In this document: piece by piece, positions 26,581 to 35,684 of the stretch
Position numbering within the stretch: position 1 is the stretch's first letter
Layout: each line of letters begins with the position of its first letter
Source of the DNA: Desulfatitalea tepidiphila
GTDB lineage: Bacteria; Desulfobacterota; Desulfobacteria; Desulfobacterales; Desulfosarcinaceae
DNA: 64,000 nucleotides
Reading direction: 5' to 3'
NCBI RefSeq assembly: GCF_001293685.1
Contig: NZ_BCAG01000003.1
Coordinates: forward strand, 930,001-994,000
Made by a program: the position numbers and the translations under genes
Notes under the pieces: generated by a model
Database searches by the model: none
Told to the model about the DNA's origin: nothing
Seen by the model: only the letters and a program-made list of their open reading frames with translations

Positions 26581-27312
26581 TCATAAATAAACGAGCCGGC
26601 CATCGGTGATGGTGGCCTGACGTTCCATGACATGGGCCAGTTCCATATTGTGTGTTACGACCACCATGGCCATCCCCATTTCACGGTTCAACTCGAGCAA
26701 AAGTTCATGGATCTGTTCACTGTTCTTCTTATCCAGGTTGCCTGTGGGCTCGTCGGCGAACAAAATCGGTGGGTTGAGAACCAATGCCCGCGCCAGGGCA
26801 ACGCGCTGCTGCTCGCCACCGGAAAGATCGGTCGCCTTGTGGTGAAACCGGCCGGCAAGGCCAACGCGATCCAGAATGGATGCCGCCAACTGCTCGGCGC
26901 GCTCTTTATCCATTCCTTGGATCAGCGCAGGCATTAACGTGTTCTCCAAGGCTGAAAATTCGGGAAGGAGATGATGAAATTGGAATACAAACCCCATCGT
27001 CTGATTGCGAAAACGTGCCAGTCTATGTTCGTCGAACAGGAACACATCTTCACCCTTAAAATAGAGCTTGCCGCTGTCCGGGTAATCCAATGTCCCTAAA
27101 ATATGCAACAAGGTCGATTTCCCGATGCCCGATGCACCCACAACCGCCACGGTCTCACTCATACGCAAGGCAAAGTCAAGTCCATCGAGCACCCACAGGT
27201 CGGCGTCGCTGCTTCGAAAGCTTTTGCTCAGTCCGATAGCACGCAGAAGCTCCGTCGTGCGTTTTCTGTCTGAGCTGTTTGCGCAAGCGTGGCCACGTGA
27301 CTGTTCAACCAT
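26581..27312 (-). CDS. lolD: Lipoprotein-releasing ABC transporter ATP-binding protein
   Basis: ATPase of the LolCDE machine that extracts lipoproteins from the inner membrane. Walker A GASGIGKSTLLH, signature LSGGEQQRVALARAL, Walker B PPILFADEPTGNLDKKN. The FQFHHLLPEFSALENTLMPA Q-loop region is typical for LolD. The first codons overlap the end of the upstream permease gene by 8 nt, so both are translated together. About 18 extra N-terminal residues precede the usual start; a start nearer to residue 22 is possible. Confidence 0.95.
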   Translation of the reverse strand: MVEQSRGHACANSSDRKRTTELLRAIGLSKSFRSSDADLWVLDGLDFALRMSETVAVVGASGIGKSTLLHILGTLDYPDSGKLYFKGEDVFLFDEHRLARFRNQTMGFVFQFHHLLPEFSALENTLMPALIQGMDKERAEQLAASILDRVGLAGRFHHKATDLSGGEQQRVALARALVLNPPILFADEPTGNLDKKNSEQIHELLLELNREMGMAMVVVTHNMELAHVMERQATITDGRLVYL

Positions 27313-28540
27313 ACCGGATCGCCTCCAGCGGGTTGAGCCGCGATGCCTGGCGGGCAGGGTAAAGGGTGGACAGGAAGCTGATCGTCATGGCGCAAAGCGC
27401 CACCAGGGTCACATCCCATGCATTGAGATGCACCGGCAGGGCAGAGATGTAATACACGTCACCGGGGAGACGAACCAGTCCATAGCGGCTTTGCAGATAA
27501 CAGAGCAGAACGCCTAAAAGAACCCCCGAAACCGTCCCGATCGTTCCGATGAGCATGCCTTGAAAGACAAATATGTGCCTGATGCTTTTGCTCGTGGCGC
27601 CCAACGTTCTCAGTATGGCGATATCCTTCACTTTTTCCATCACCATCATCACCAGTGAACTGGTGATACTGAACGTCGCGACCAGTGTGATGAGTGTTAG
27701 GGCGATAAACATGGCGGCTTTTTCCAGCTTGAGTGCTGAAAACAGATTCTTGTTGAGCTGGGACCAGTCGCGCAGGCGAAAATCGTTGCCGAGACGGGCG
27801 GCAAGTTCCTCGCTGATATTCAGGGACCTGAATACGTCACCCACCCGCACTTCGACGGCACCCACCGCTCCATTGGATTGGTTCAGTGTTTGTGCGTCTT
27901 CTAACCTCATAAAGGCCAGGCTTCCATCGTATTCATACATACCGGTTTGGAAAATATCCGCCACAACAAAGCGTTTCATGTATGGGACGAAACCCACCGG
28001 CGCTAATTTTCCCCTAGGGGAGACGACGAAAAGGGTATCGCCGCGAATGAGGCCAAGGTTTCGAGCCAGATCCCTTCCCATGATGAGTGGCGGCCATTGG
28101 ACCCCAGATGGTGAGGAGGTCTCGGGGTGGGATTGCGAGAGCAACGCCTTCAGCTGAGCCAGTCGAAGACCGTCGCCGGCCGCTGCCGGGTCGACGCCTT
28201 TGATCACCGCGATGGCAACGCGCGTTTCCGATTTGAGCATGACTTGCAGCTCCTCGAGTGGCCAGACCGCTTCGACACCTGGTACCTGTCGGGCCATGGC
28301 CACTATCTGCGCGTAGTCGTGTATCGGTCCTTCTTTCTGATCAATAACAATGTGGGGCTCGATCCCCATGATACGTGTTTTAAGGTCTGTCTCGAAACCG
28401 GCCATCACGCCGATAACGACGATGAGAGCGGTGACGCCGATCATCACGCCGGCGATGGACAACAGGGTGATCAACGACAGGAGCGTTCCCTTGGGTTTGG
28501 ATTTAAAGTAGCGTCGGCTTATAAATAGTTCGAACCGCAT
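27305..28540 (-). CDS. lolC: Lipoprotein-releasing ABC transporter permease (LolC/LolE family)
   Basis: Inner-membrane permease of the lipoprotein-sorting transporter. The 411-residue protein starts MRFELFISRRYFKSKPKG, has a first membrane helix followed by MAGFETDLKTRI, a large periplasmic MacB-like domain (about 50-265), and three C-terminal helices around ATFSITSSLVMMVMEKVKDI and the last helix before YPARQASRLNPLEAIRYG. Only one permease gene accompanies lolD, so the complex may be a homodimer (LolF-like) rather than LolC plus LolE; that is inference. lysS lies 72 nt upstream. Confidence 0.93.
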   Translation of the reverse strand: MRFELFISRRYFKSKPKGTLLSLITLLSIAGVMIGVTALIVVIGVMAGFETDLKTRIMGIEPHIVIDQKEGPIHDYAQIVAMARQVPGVEAVWPLEELQVMLKSETRVAIAVIKGVDPAAAGDGLRLAQLKALLSQSHPETSSPSGVQWPPLIMGRDLARNLGLIRGDTLFVVSPRGKLAPVGFVPYMKRFVVADIFQTGMYEYDGSLAFMRLEDAQTLNQSNGAVGAVEVRVGDVFRSLNISEELAARLGNDFRLRDWSQLNKNLFSALKLEKAAMFIALTLITLVATFSITSSLVMMVMEKVKDIAILRTLGATSKSIRHIFVFQGMLIGTIGTVSGVLLGVLLCYLQSRYGLVRLPGDVYYISALPVHLNAWDVTLVALCAMTISFLSTLYPARQASRLNPLEAIRYG

Positions 28541-28612
28541 TATCCCCCAGATCGATGGACCGGCACACCTTGACGAACAACGACAACCTCGCGACGAATA
28601 TTGCCCGCGTGG

Positions 28613-30094
28613 TCAGCTTTTAGGCTTCATGTGGGGAAACAGGATCACCTCCCGGATAGACGGAGAATCGGTCAAGAGCATGGCCAGCCGATCGATGCCG
28701 ATTCCTTCGCCGGCCGTGGGAGGCATGCCATATTCCAGCGCTTCGATGTAATCTTCGTCCATGAGATGGGCTTCTTCATTCCCTTCCTGTCTGTCTTGGA
28801 CCTGTTCGAGGAAGCGGGCGCGCTGGTCGTCCGGATCGTTGAGTTCCGAGAAGCCGTTGGCGATCTCAAAGCCGGCAATAAACAGCTCGAACCGTTCGGT
28901 GAGGCCCGCTTCCGTATCGCTCCTTCGCGACAACGGAGACACCTCAACCGGGTATCCCGTAATAAATGTAGGTTGAATCAGTTGCGGCTCCACCAATGCC
29001 TCGAAAAGTTTGGTAATGATCTTGCCGACGGATCTGGTTTTGGTCAGCTGGACCCCTTTGGCAGAGGCGAAATCGATCAGCCCCTCACGGTCTGAGAGCA
29101 GTCCGGGATCGACGCCGCCGAGTTGTTGCAGCGATTCGGTCATGGTCATCCGGTGCCACGTGCCCTTCAATTGAACTGTTTGGCCTTGATAAACCAGTGT
29201 GTCGGAGCCCAGGATGTCGGTCGCCAGATCGGCAAACAGCGACTCGGTCAACGCCATCAAGTCATGATAGGTGGCATAGGCCTGGTAGAACTCGAGCATG
29301 GTGAACTCTGGGTTGTGCTGGGTGGAAATACCTTCGTTGCGGAAGTTGCGGTTGATTTCAAAGACCCGTTCGAAGCCGCCGACCACCAGCCGCTTCAGAT
29401 AGAGTTCCGGGGCGATGCGCAGGTAGAGATCCATGTTCAGCGCATTGTGATGGGTCACAAACGGTGCCGCCTCGGCCCCGCCCGCAATTGGTTGCATCAT
29501 CGGCGTTTCGACTTCGAGAAAATCGTGCCGCAGAAAAAACTGGCGAATGGCCTGGATAATCCTGCTGCGCGTCATGAATATCCGCCGAACGTCGGCATTC
29601 ATGATCAGATCGACATAGCGCTGGCGGTACCGTTTTTCAGGGTCTTTCAACCCATGAAATTTTTCCGGAAGAGGACGCAAGGCCTTGCTCAAAAGCGAGA
29701 CCTCGGTGGCCAGCAGGGTCCACTCCCCGGTTTTGGTTCGAAACAGGCTCCCCGTCAAGCCCACGAAGTCGCCGATATCGAGCCGTTTGAAAATGGCGTA
29801 GGCGTCCGGTCCGACTTTGTCCTTACGAATGTAGGCCTGCATCTGGCCGCTACGATCACGGAAACGCACGAAAGCCGATTTACCGAAGCTGTTGACGGCC
29901 ATCATTCGACCGGCCGTCGTGAAGCGCATCCCGTCGAGTGCATCGGCCTCGTTTTGAACCACGGCCGCCTGGATTTGAGCTATTGTATGTTCGACCTTGA
30001 AACCGCTTGGAAAGGGATTGATGCCTTCATTGCGCAGCGCCTCCAATTTGATTTTGCGCTGCTCCATCACATTGACTGTTTCGGTATTCCCCAT
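28613..30094 (-). CDS. lysS: Lysyl-tRNA synthetase, class II
   Basis: Charges tRNA-Lys. N-terminal OB-fold anticodon-binding domain (about 50-150, with VRFRDRSGQMQAYIRKD), then the class II core: motif 1 near RRFMTRSRII, motif 2 NFRNEGISTQHNPEFTMLEF, and motif 3 GEGIGIDRLAMLLTDSPSIR at the C-terminus. 493 residues, normal. Start ATG 30094 has GAGGG 6 nt upstream. First gene of the long minus-strand outer-membrane run; its leader carries a strong hairpin (30117-30157) and a candidate promoter (30202-30230). Confidence 0.97.
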   Translation of the reverse strand: MGNTETVNVMEQRKIKLEALRNEGINPFPSGFKVEHTIAQIQAAVVQNEADALDGMRFTTAGRMMAVNSFGKSAFVRFRDRSGQMQAYIRKDKVGPDAYAIFKRLDIGDFVGLTGSLFRTKTGEWTLLATEVSLLSKALRPLPEKFHGLKDPEKRYRQRYVDLIMNADVRRIFMTRSRIIQAIRQFFLRHDFLEVETPMMQPIAGGAEAAPFVTHHNALNMDLYLRIAPELYLKRLVVGGFERVFEINRNFRNEGISTQHNPEFTMLEFYQAYATYHDLMALTESLFADLATDILGSDTLVYQGQTVQLKGTWHRMTMTESLQQLGGVDPGLLSDREGLIDFASAKGVQLTKTRSVGKIITKLFEALVEPQLIQPTFITGYPVEVSPLSRRSDTEAGLTERFELFIAGFEIANGFSELNDPDDQRARFLEQVQDRQEGNEEAHLMDEDYIEALEYGMPPTAGEGIGIDRLAMLLTDSPSIREVILFPHMKPKS

Positions 30095-30116
30095 GCTATT
30101 CCCTCTATATGCAGAA

Positions 30117-30157
30117 AACGGGTCATTCGATGTTTTAGTGAAAACATCGTACCCGTT
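30117..30157. repeat. Near-perfect 16-bp inverted repeat in the lysS leader
   Basis: AACGGGT (30117-30123) pairs with ACCCGTT (30151-30157), and CGATGTTTT (30128-30136) with AAAACATCG (30141-30149), around a 4-nt loop with a small internal bulge. It ends 22 nt before the lysS start. In the lysS transcript it would be a 5' leader hairpin; read as DNA it could be a protein-binding palindrome. It is not followed by a T-run long enough for an obvious terminator on either strand. Confidence 0.8.
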
Positions 30158-30201
30158 ATTTTAAAAATCGGCTGCCCTTTTGGCTGTCGATTGAACAGAT
30201 T

Positions 30202-30230
30202 TTGCTAACCTATTTGAAGGGTTGTGTCAA
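30202..30230 (-). promoter_or_regulatory. Candidate sigma-70 promoter for lysS
   Basis: On the minus strand: perfect TTGACA (30230-30225), 17-nt spacer, TAGCAA (30207-30202; 3 of 6). It would start near 30195, giving a leader of about 100 nt that includes the 30117-30157 hairpin. Confidence 0.48.
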
Positions 30231-30346
30231 GGTATAGTTTTTTCGCGAATGCACTGCGGTTGCCGATTCCGCCTGCCTGAACCGGTTCCAAAGCAGTGGA
30301 TGGATCGAGGCATTTTTTGCCCATATGGCCAGTATGCATTTGAAAA

Positions 30347-30375
30347 TTGACATAATGCTTTCCCGCCCATAGGAT
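30347..30375 (+). promoter_or_regulatory. Candidate sigma-70 promoter for lptF
   Basis: Perfect TTGACA (30347-30352), 17-nt spacer, TAGGAT (30370-30375). Start of transcription near 30382, about 30 nt before the lptF ATG. Confidence 0.65.
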
Positions 30376-30412
30376 AGCCGCGACATAAATTGAATACGGA
30401 TAGAGATTGTCC

Positions 30413-31567
30413 ATGATCATTCAGCGTTACATTTTCAAGGAATTTTTGCCGCCTTTCGGGATCAGCCTCATCTTTTTCTCATTCATATTTTTGATGATGC
30501 AGTTGCCCGAGATTGCCAACTACGTGGTGAACTTCCAGATCGGCCTATCGACTGTCGGGCTTCTGATGCTTTACACTATGCCGTTCTTTTTGCAGTTTAC
30601 GATACCCATGTCGGTCATGATCGCCGTGCTGCTCTGCTTTTTGAGGATGTCCGGAGACATGGAAATCGTTGCCCTTAAAGCCGGCGGTGTTCATCTCAAT
30701 CGATTGCTGCCACCGGTTTTGGTATTCGGTTTGATCGGCGCCCTGTTGACCTGCTGCATGGCCGTTTTCGCATTGCCGGCAGGGCGCAAACATTCCAAAC
30801 AGTTGCTTTACGATGTGGCGTCATCCCACGTGGATGTCGGTCTCAAACCACGCCAGTTCATTGATATGTTTAAAGGTGTTGTCATCTACATCAACGATAT
30901 CGACAACGAGGCCAAGACGCTTTCCGACGTCTTTATCGAGGACCGGCGGTCCAACCAGCTCACGAGTACCGTGCTCGCCCCCAAAGGACAGCTCACTTAC
31001 GATCCTGAGCAGGCCGTGGCCAACCTCAGGCTCTTTAACGGTACCATCCACCAGGTCGACCTGGTTCAAAAGCACGCCAATGCCATACAGTTTGAAACCT
31101 ATGACCTTCGGCTGGATATGAGCAGCAGTCTGTCCTCGGGCGACATTGGCAAGGAGCATGTGCAGGAGATGAGCTTGTCCAGGCTGCGGGAAACCATACA
31201 ATCCGCAAAAGAAAAAAACAGTTCCTACTACAAGGCCTTGAAGGAGTACCATAAAAAATTTTCGTTACCGGGAGCCAGTCTGGTCATGGCCCTGTTGGCC
31301 ATGCCGCTTGGTATCCGGTCGCGGACTTCCAAACGAGCCTATGGTATTGGATTGGGATTGTTCTTTTTTTTGCTCTATTATGTCATGCTGTCGGGTGGAT
31401 GGGTCCTTGGGGAATCGGGATTTTATCCTCCCGCCATCGGCATGTGGGCCCCCAACATCGTGATTCTGGCGATTGGTGTGTTTTTATTGATCCGGGCCAA
31501 TGACGAGAAACCCATACTGCAATTTAATATATCTCATTGGATAAGCAGATTAAGTAGTAACAATTGA
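30413..31567 (+). CDS. lptF: LPS export ABC transporter permease LptF
   Basis: Inner-membrane permease of the Lpt bridge that pulls finished LPS out of the inner membrane (with LptG and the LptB ATPase, not present here). YjgP/YjgQ family: starts MIIQRYIFKEFLPPFG, has three N-terminal helices, a periplasmic beta-jellyroll (about 130-265) and three C-terminal helices with LVMALLAMPLGIRSRTSKRA. 384 residues. ATG 30413 preferred over an upstream TTG because of GGATAGAGA spacing. First gene of the divergent plus-strand LPS run, 73 nt before lptG. Confidence 0.94.
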   Translation: MIIQRYIFKEFLPPFGISLIFFSFIFLMMQLPEIANYVVNFQIGLSTVGLLMLYTMPFFLQFTIPMSVMIAVLLCFLRMSGDMEIVALKAGGVHLNRLLPPVLVFGLIGALLTCCMAVFALPAGRKHSKQLLYDVASSHVDVGLKPRQFIDMFKGVVIYINDIDNEAKTLSDVFIEDRRSNQLTSTVLAPKGQLTYDPEQAVANLRLFNGTIHQVDLVQKHANAIQFETYDLRLDMSSSLSSGDIGKEHVQEMSLSRLRETIQSAKEKNSSYYKALKEYHKKFSLPGASLVMALLAMPLGIRSRTSKRAYGIGLGLFFFLLYYVMLSGGWVLGESGFYPPAIGMWAPNIVILAIGVFLLIRANDEKPILQFNISHWISRLSSNN

Positions 31568-31640
31568 AGTGTAAGTTTTATGATATGAGTGTCATTATTC
31601 TGATTTTGACGACAAGCCGCCACCTGCAATAAGACGACAT

Positions 31641-32708
31641 ATGACCCTATTCGGCCGTTACATCGCCACTGAAATTGCCAAGTCCTTTCTCATCATTCTG
31701 ATGGTCGTGACCGGTATTTACCTGACCGTCGATTTTATCGAAAAAGTGGACAACTTTATCGAAGCCGGTTTGCCGGTTATTCGCGCATTGCTTTTTTTCA
31801 TCTTCAAGTTACCTTTGATCCTCGTCCAGGTCACACCCGTGGGTATTCTTTTGGCTGTGATCATCACCTTCGGATTGATGGCCAAGAACAACGAACTGCT
31901 GGCTCTGCGGGCAAGCGGCGTGAATTTGATGTCACTTCTCGGGCCGATCATGTGGTGCGGTGTGGCCGCCTTTTTGTTTGTCATGCTGATCGCCGAAGCG
32001 GTGATGCCTCTCACCGTGCCCCAATCCGATCAGATTTGGATCGAGGAGGTAAAGGGACGAAAGACCTCAGGTGTCAAAAGAAGTGATATCTGGTTGAAAG
32101 GGAGCGACACGGTTTTACACGTAAAATATTTCGATCCCGGCGATAGGATCGCCAAGGGGATCACGATTCATCGATTCGATGGGAACTTTGGCTTAAAGGA
32201 GCGTATCGATGCCGAGACCGGGCAATTCCAGGACGGCCGATGGGTGCTCGAGAAGGGCTTGGTTCAGAGTAAAAGCAATGGGTACACGGTGGAACCATTT
32301 GACAGGAGGGAGGTCGTGCTCGAGTTTGTTCCTGAAGATTTGGTGCAGCTGGCACCCAAACCTGAAGCCATGAATATCGCTCAGTTATATCGATACATTC
32401 AAAAAGTGGAATCAGAAGGTTACGACGCCACCCACTACCGTGTCGATTTGCATGCCAAGTTCGCTTTCCCTGTCATCGCATTGATCCTGACCATGATCGG
32501 CGCCGGTTTGGCCGCCCGCGGAAAGATTAAGGAGGCCCTGGCGGGAAGTGTCACCTATGGATTGGGCATTGCTTTTTTGTATTGGATCGTTTTCAGTTTC
32601 TGCCTCTCCCTGGGTTATGCCGGCAAGCTGCCGCCGATTCTGGCAGCTTGGGGGGTGAATCTCATATCCACATGCGTGGCTGGGTATCTACTTCTCAATG
32701 CAGATTAA
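31641..32708 (+). CDS. lptG: LPS export ABC transporter permease LptG
   Basis: Second YjgP/YjgQ permease of the LPS exporter. 355 residues: MTLFGRYIATEIAKSFLIIL at the N-terminus, three helices, a periplasmic domain (about 125-265), then FPVIALILTMIGAGLAARGK and two more helices. The pairing lptF-lptG and the following lpxK support the assignment; which of the two is F or G is set mainly by order. Its end overlaps the first codons of lpxK by 11 nt. Confidence 0.93.
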   Translation: MTLFGRYIATEIAKSFLIILMVVTGIYLTVDFIEKVDNFIEAGLPVIRALLFFIFKLPLILVQVTPVGILLAVIITFGLMAKNNELLALRASGVNLMSLLGPIMWCGVAAFLFVMLIAEAVMPLTVPQSDQIWIEEVKGRKTSGVKRSDIWLKGSDTVLHVKYFDPGDRIAKGITIHRFDGNFGLKERIDAETGQFQDGRWVLEKGLVQSKSNGYTVEPFDRREVVLEFVPEDLVQLAPKPEAMNIAQLYRYIQKVESEGYDATHYRVDLHAKFAFPVIALILTMIGAGLAARGKIKEALAGSVTYGLGIAFLYWIVFSFCLSLGYAGKLPPILAAWGVNLISTCVAGYLLLNAD

Positions 32709-33927
32709 AAATAAATGGTCAACCGTGTTGAATATGGAGTTGCGTGACCCTATGCATAGACTGTTGAAGGAGATAGCTGACGTGCTGGGCAGTCGTCGCC
32801 GGTATCCCTTTTTCTCACTGGCGACCCTCCTGCATGGTGGATCGCTGCTCTACAGCACTGCAACAGCGTCACGAAATGCGCTTTACGACCATGGGATGTT
32901 GCCGACTCGAGGGGTGGACCGTCCGGTCATCTCCATCGGCAACATCACCGCCGGCGGTACCGGCAAGACACCCATGACCGTGCAGCTGGCAAAACTGCTG
33001 AAGTCATTTGGTTTGAAGGTGTTGATCGTCAGCCGGGGCTACAGGAGCCTCGGCGAAAAAGCCGGGGCCGTGGTCAGCGATGGCAAAAGGCTGCTTTGCG
33101 ATGTCCACACGGCAGGCGACGAACCCTATTTGATGGCGAGCCTGCTTCGTCAGGTGCCGGTGATGGTCGGACAAAATCGATTCAAGACGGCCCGCAGGGG
33201 GGTGAAGCTGTTCTCACCGGATGTGATTCTGCTGGACGACGCGTTTCAACACCAGGCCATGCTACGGGACATCAACCTCGTGTTGATGGACGCCAACCTG
33301 CCTTTGGGGAACGGTCATTTGCTGCCCCGTGGGCCGTTGCGGGAACCGCTGTCGGGTTTAAACCGGGCCGACGCGATCGTATTCACCAGGTGCGGGCCTT
33401 CCCAAATCACAGTGCACTCCGATTTAGCCCATCTGCTGTCCACTAAACACGTATTCCATTGCCGACACATCACCGTCTTGCGCGGCATGGTTCCGGCCGG
33501 CCACTCCCTTGACCATATGGCCATGGCAGGCGAAAAGGATTCGCTTGCAACGATATCGCAGGGAGGGCCGGTTTTCGCCTTTTCGGGCCTGGCCAACAAC
33601 CCCAATTTTTTCTGCTCTATTTCCAAAATGGGTAGAGATGTCAGAGGCACGGCCGGCTTTCCGGATCACCATTACTACAGCAGCGGGGAGATCGGCGACC
33701 TGGTCCGGCGTGCCGAGCAATTGGATTCTCATGCCTTGATCACTACCGATAAGGATTTTGTGCGGCTGCCCAGGTCCATTTCGCTCAAACTGGATTTGTT
33801 CGTTTTGGGGGTTGAGATCGACTTTCGGGAAGATACGGAGCGATGGCAAGGTTTCATTCGCCAACGATTGGCAGCATGCGACGCCCAGATATCAAAAGAT
33901 TCCCAAATATCGACGCGGGTCGATTGA
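32698..33927 (+). CDS. lpxK: Tetraacyldisaccharide 4'-kinase
   Basis: P-loop kinase adding the 4' phosphate to the lipid A disaccharide at the inner membrane. Conserved PVISIGNITAGGTGKTPMTV (Walker A), LIVSRGYRS, AGDEPYLMA, DVILLDDAFQHQAMLRDINL and LPRGPLREPLSGLNRADAIV. About 409 residues from the ATG at 32698, which overlaps lptG; ATGs at 32734 and 32752 are also possible and give more typical N-termini, since no clear ribosome site is seen. A heptosyltransferase follows after a single base. Confidence 0.94.
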   Translation: MQIKNKWSTVLNMELRDPMHRLLKEIADVLGSRRRYPFFSLATLLHGGSLLYSTATASRNALYDHGMLPTRGVDRPVISIGNITAGGTGKTPMTVQLAKLLKSFGLKVLIVSRGYRSLGEKAGAVVSDGKRLLCDVHTAGDEPYLMASLLRQVPVMVGQNRFKTARRGVKLFSPDVILLDDAFQHQAMLRDINLVLMDANLPLGNGHLLPRGPLREPLSGLNRADAIVFTRCGPSQITVHSDLAHLLSTKHVFHCRHITVLRGMVPAGHSLDHMAMAGEKDSLATISQGGPVFAFSGLANNPNFFCSISKMGRDVRGTAGFPDHHYYSSGEIGDLVRRAEQLDSHALITTDKDFVRLPRSISLKLDLFVLGVEIDFREDTERWQGFIRQRLAACDAQISKDSQISTRVD

Positions 33928-33928
33928 A

Positions 33929-34942
33929 ATGGATATCCTGATCGTAAAACTGGGAGCCTTGGGAGACATCATCAACACCCTCCCACTCGCGATTCAACTG
34001 AAACAGCATTTCAAGGCCCAAATTCATTGGATCACGGCCCCCTTGAGCTATCCGCTTCTGGCCGGACACCCCGATATCGACCAGGCCATCCTGTTCGACC
34101 GCAATAAGAGTGGGGTCGCCATCCGTTCATTGCTGCGTCGAATCAGGTCCCAACAATTTGACCTGGTGCTCGATCTGCAGCGAACAATGAAATCGGGCCT
34201 GATCTGCACCGCTGCCCGTGGCAAACGGAAAATCGGATTCGATAAGGGACGATGCAAGGAGATGACCTGGCTGCTGCCCTTCGAAAGAATACCGGCGGGC
34301 GATCCACATGCCCACATGGTCGATCAATACCTGGATTTTGCCCGCTACCTCGGTATCCCGGCCGGCAAGGTACAGTGGCACATCCAGTCCGGTGGGCATA
34401 AGGTCCAAGGGCTGCCCCGTCGTTACGTGGTGCTGAATATCGGTGCCACTAAACCGGCCAACCGCTGGACGGTTCAGGGATTCGCCGATCTGGCAATGAT
34501 GATTCGAAAACAGTGCGGTATGCCCTGTGTGTTGACCGGCGGACCGGAAGATGTGCCCATGGCTTCACAAATCGTCGAGCAGCCCCCTGATAGCAACATC
34601 ATCAATCTTGTCGGGAAAACGAGTTTGCTCGAACTCGTCGATCTCCTCAAGGACGCTATCATGGTGGTTACCTGCGATACCGGTCCGATGCATTTGGCCG
34701 TGGCTTTGGGCAAGAATGTGGTGGCTCTTTTCGGCCCTTCTGATCATCGGCGAACCGGGCCCTATCGTGGGAAAGTCATCCGCGCCAAGGTCGATTGCAT
34801 ACCTTGTAACCGGCGTAGCTGCCGTAAGCCCATTTGCATGTCCGGCATTCGGGCCGAGGATGTCTTCCCTGTCTTGAAAAAATATCGGGTTCTTTCGGAA
34901 ATCGATGAACCGGAAGTAAATGAAATAGATGATAAATTTTAA
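33929..34942 (+). CDS. LPS heptosyltransferase I-like (GT9)
   Basis: GT9-family transferase expected to add the first L-glycero-D-manno-heptose to Kdo of the inner core, using ADP-heptose from the gmhA/hldE pathway encoded at 48.6-50.8 kb. MDILIVKLGALGDIINTLPL is the typical WaaC start; further marks are IGFDKGRCKE, LNIGATKPANRWTVQGFADL, VTCDTGPMHLAVALGKNVVALFGPSD and a Cys cluster VDCIPCNRRSCRKPICM near the C-terminus that is also seen in relatives. Starts 1 nt after the lpxK stop. WaaC is the best fit, though another GT9 acceptor is possible. Its stop overlaps that of the convergent kinase. Confidence 0.9.
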   Translation: MDILIVKLGALGDIINTLPLAIQLKQHFKAQIHWITAPLSYPLLAGHPDIDQAILFDRNKSGVAIRSLLRRIRSQQFDLVLDLQRTMKSGLICTAARGKRKIGFDKGRCKEMTWLLPFERIPAGDPHAHMVDQYLDFARYLGIPAGKVQWHIQSGGHKVQGLPRRYVVLNIGATKPANRWTVQGFADLAMMIRKQCGMPCVLTGGPEDVPMASQIVEQPPDSNIINLVGKTSLLELVDLLKDAIMVVTCDTGPMHLAVALGKNVVALFGPSDHRRTGPYRGKVIRAKVDCIPCNRRSCRKPICMSGIRAEDVFPVLKKYRVLSEIDEPEVNEIDDKF

Positions 34943-35670
34943 TACGTTGCAGCTTGGATGGGGGTGCATAGCAGGTGGGGCAAGCCATGTTTAAGAACTG
35001 CCCGACACCATCGCCGACAATACCTCATCTTCAGACTTTCTAAACTTCCATGATATACCGTGCTCTTATCAAAATCGATGATATAGACCTGCTCTTGGTC
35101 GTCTACAAGAACGTTGCCAGGATGAAAATCGGCATGTAAGATTCGATTCTCAACCAAGAGTCTGACTTGCACAACGAGCCTTTCCATGATCCCTGAAATG
35201 CGCTCGGGAAATGTTTGGCTCAATTGGGCCAGGGTCTGGCAATTCGGTACCTTCCTTGAAATGAGCCAGCCTTCGTAAAATAGCCGCCCACGATAACCGA
35301 AGGCCAGGGGTTCGGGTACGTTGATGCCGGCCTTGCTGGCGCGTTCCATCTGTTCGTATTCGATTTGACCTCGTGTTTTTGAGATCCTCAAATAGTGTCG
35401 CTTGACCAGGTTTGCGATCAACCCACCGCGGTGGTAATGTTTGACGACAGTTGCGCCAAACCCTTCCAAGTGTGCATCTAAAACGGCAGTTCTGCCGGCC
35501 AAAAGGCCGTCTGGCTTTTGGGGCGGTTTTTTGAACACCTCGACCATCTGCCGGGTTTGAAGGGCCGTCAGTCGTTGTGAACTCCCGATCTTGAAATGAT
35601 CGATGCAATGACAAACGATATCACTCAAAAAGGACTCCCGTTCAACAGCGTAACCCGCTTCACTGGACAT
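34939..35670 (-). CDS. LPS core sugar kinase (KdkA/WaaP-like)
   Basis: About 243 residues of the lipopolysaccharide kinase family, protein-kinase fold. Visible: VVKHYHRGGLIANLVKRHYL (KdkA-type glycine/basic segment and catalytic Lys region), the catalytic loop HADFHPGNVLVD with Asp and Asn, and the metal-binding IIDFDKS. KdkA phosphorylates Kdo; WaaP phosphorylates heptose. The HADFHPGN loop with RGG..A..V fits KdkA better. ATG 35670 has AGGA 5 nt upstream. It lies 14 nt after waaF on the minus strand and is tail-to-tail with the heptosyltransferase at 33929. Confidence 0.87.
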   Translation of the reverse strand: MSSEAGYAVERESFLSDIVCHCIDHFKIGSSQRLTALQTRQMVEVFKKPPQKPDGLLAGRTAVLDAHLEGFGATVVKHYHRGGLIANLVKRHYLRISKTRGQIEYEQMERASKAGINVPEPLAFGYRGRLFYEGWLISRKVPNCQTLAQLSQTFPERISGIMERLVVQVRLLVENRILHADFHPGNVLVDDQEQVYIIDFDKSTVYHGSLESLKMRYCRRWCRAVLKHGLPHLLCTPIQAATY

Positions 35671-35684
35671 ATGGTCCTGACTAC

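Noticed and set aside
29123-30208. Long plus-strand open frame (361 codons) opposite lysS
   Set aside because: It is the mirror of a well-supported lysyl-tRNA synthetase; no ribosome site, no family motif, and codon use fits antisense of a G+C-rich gene.
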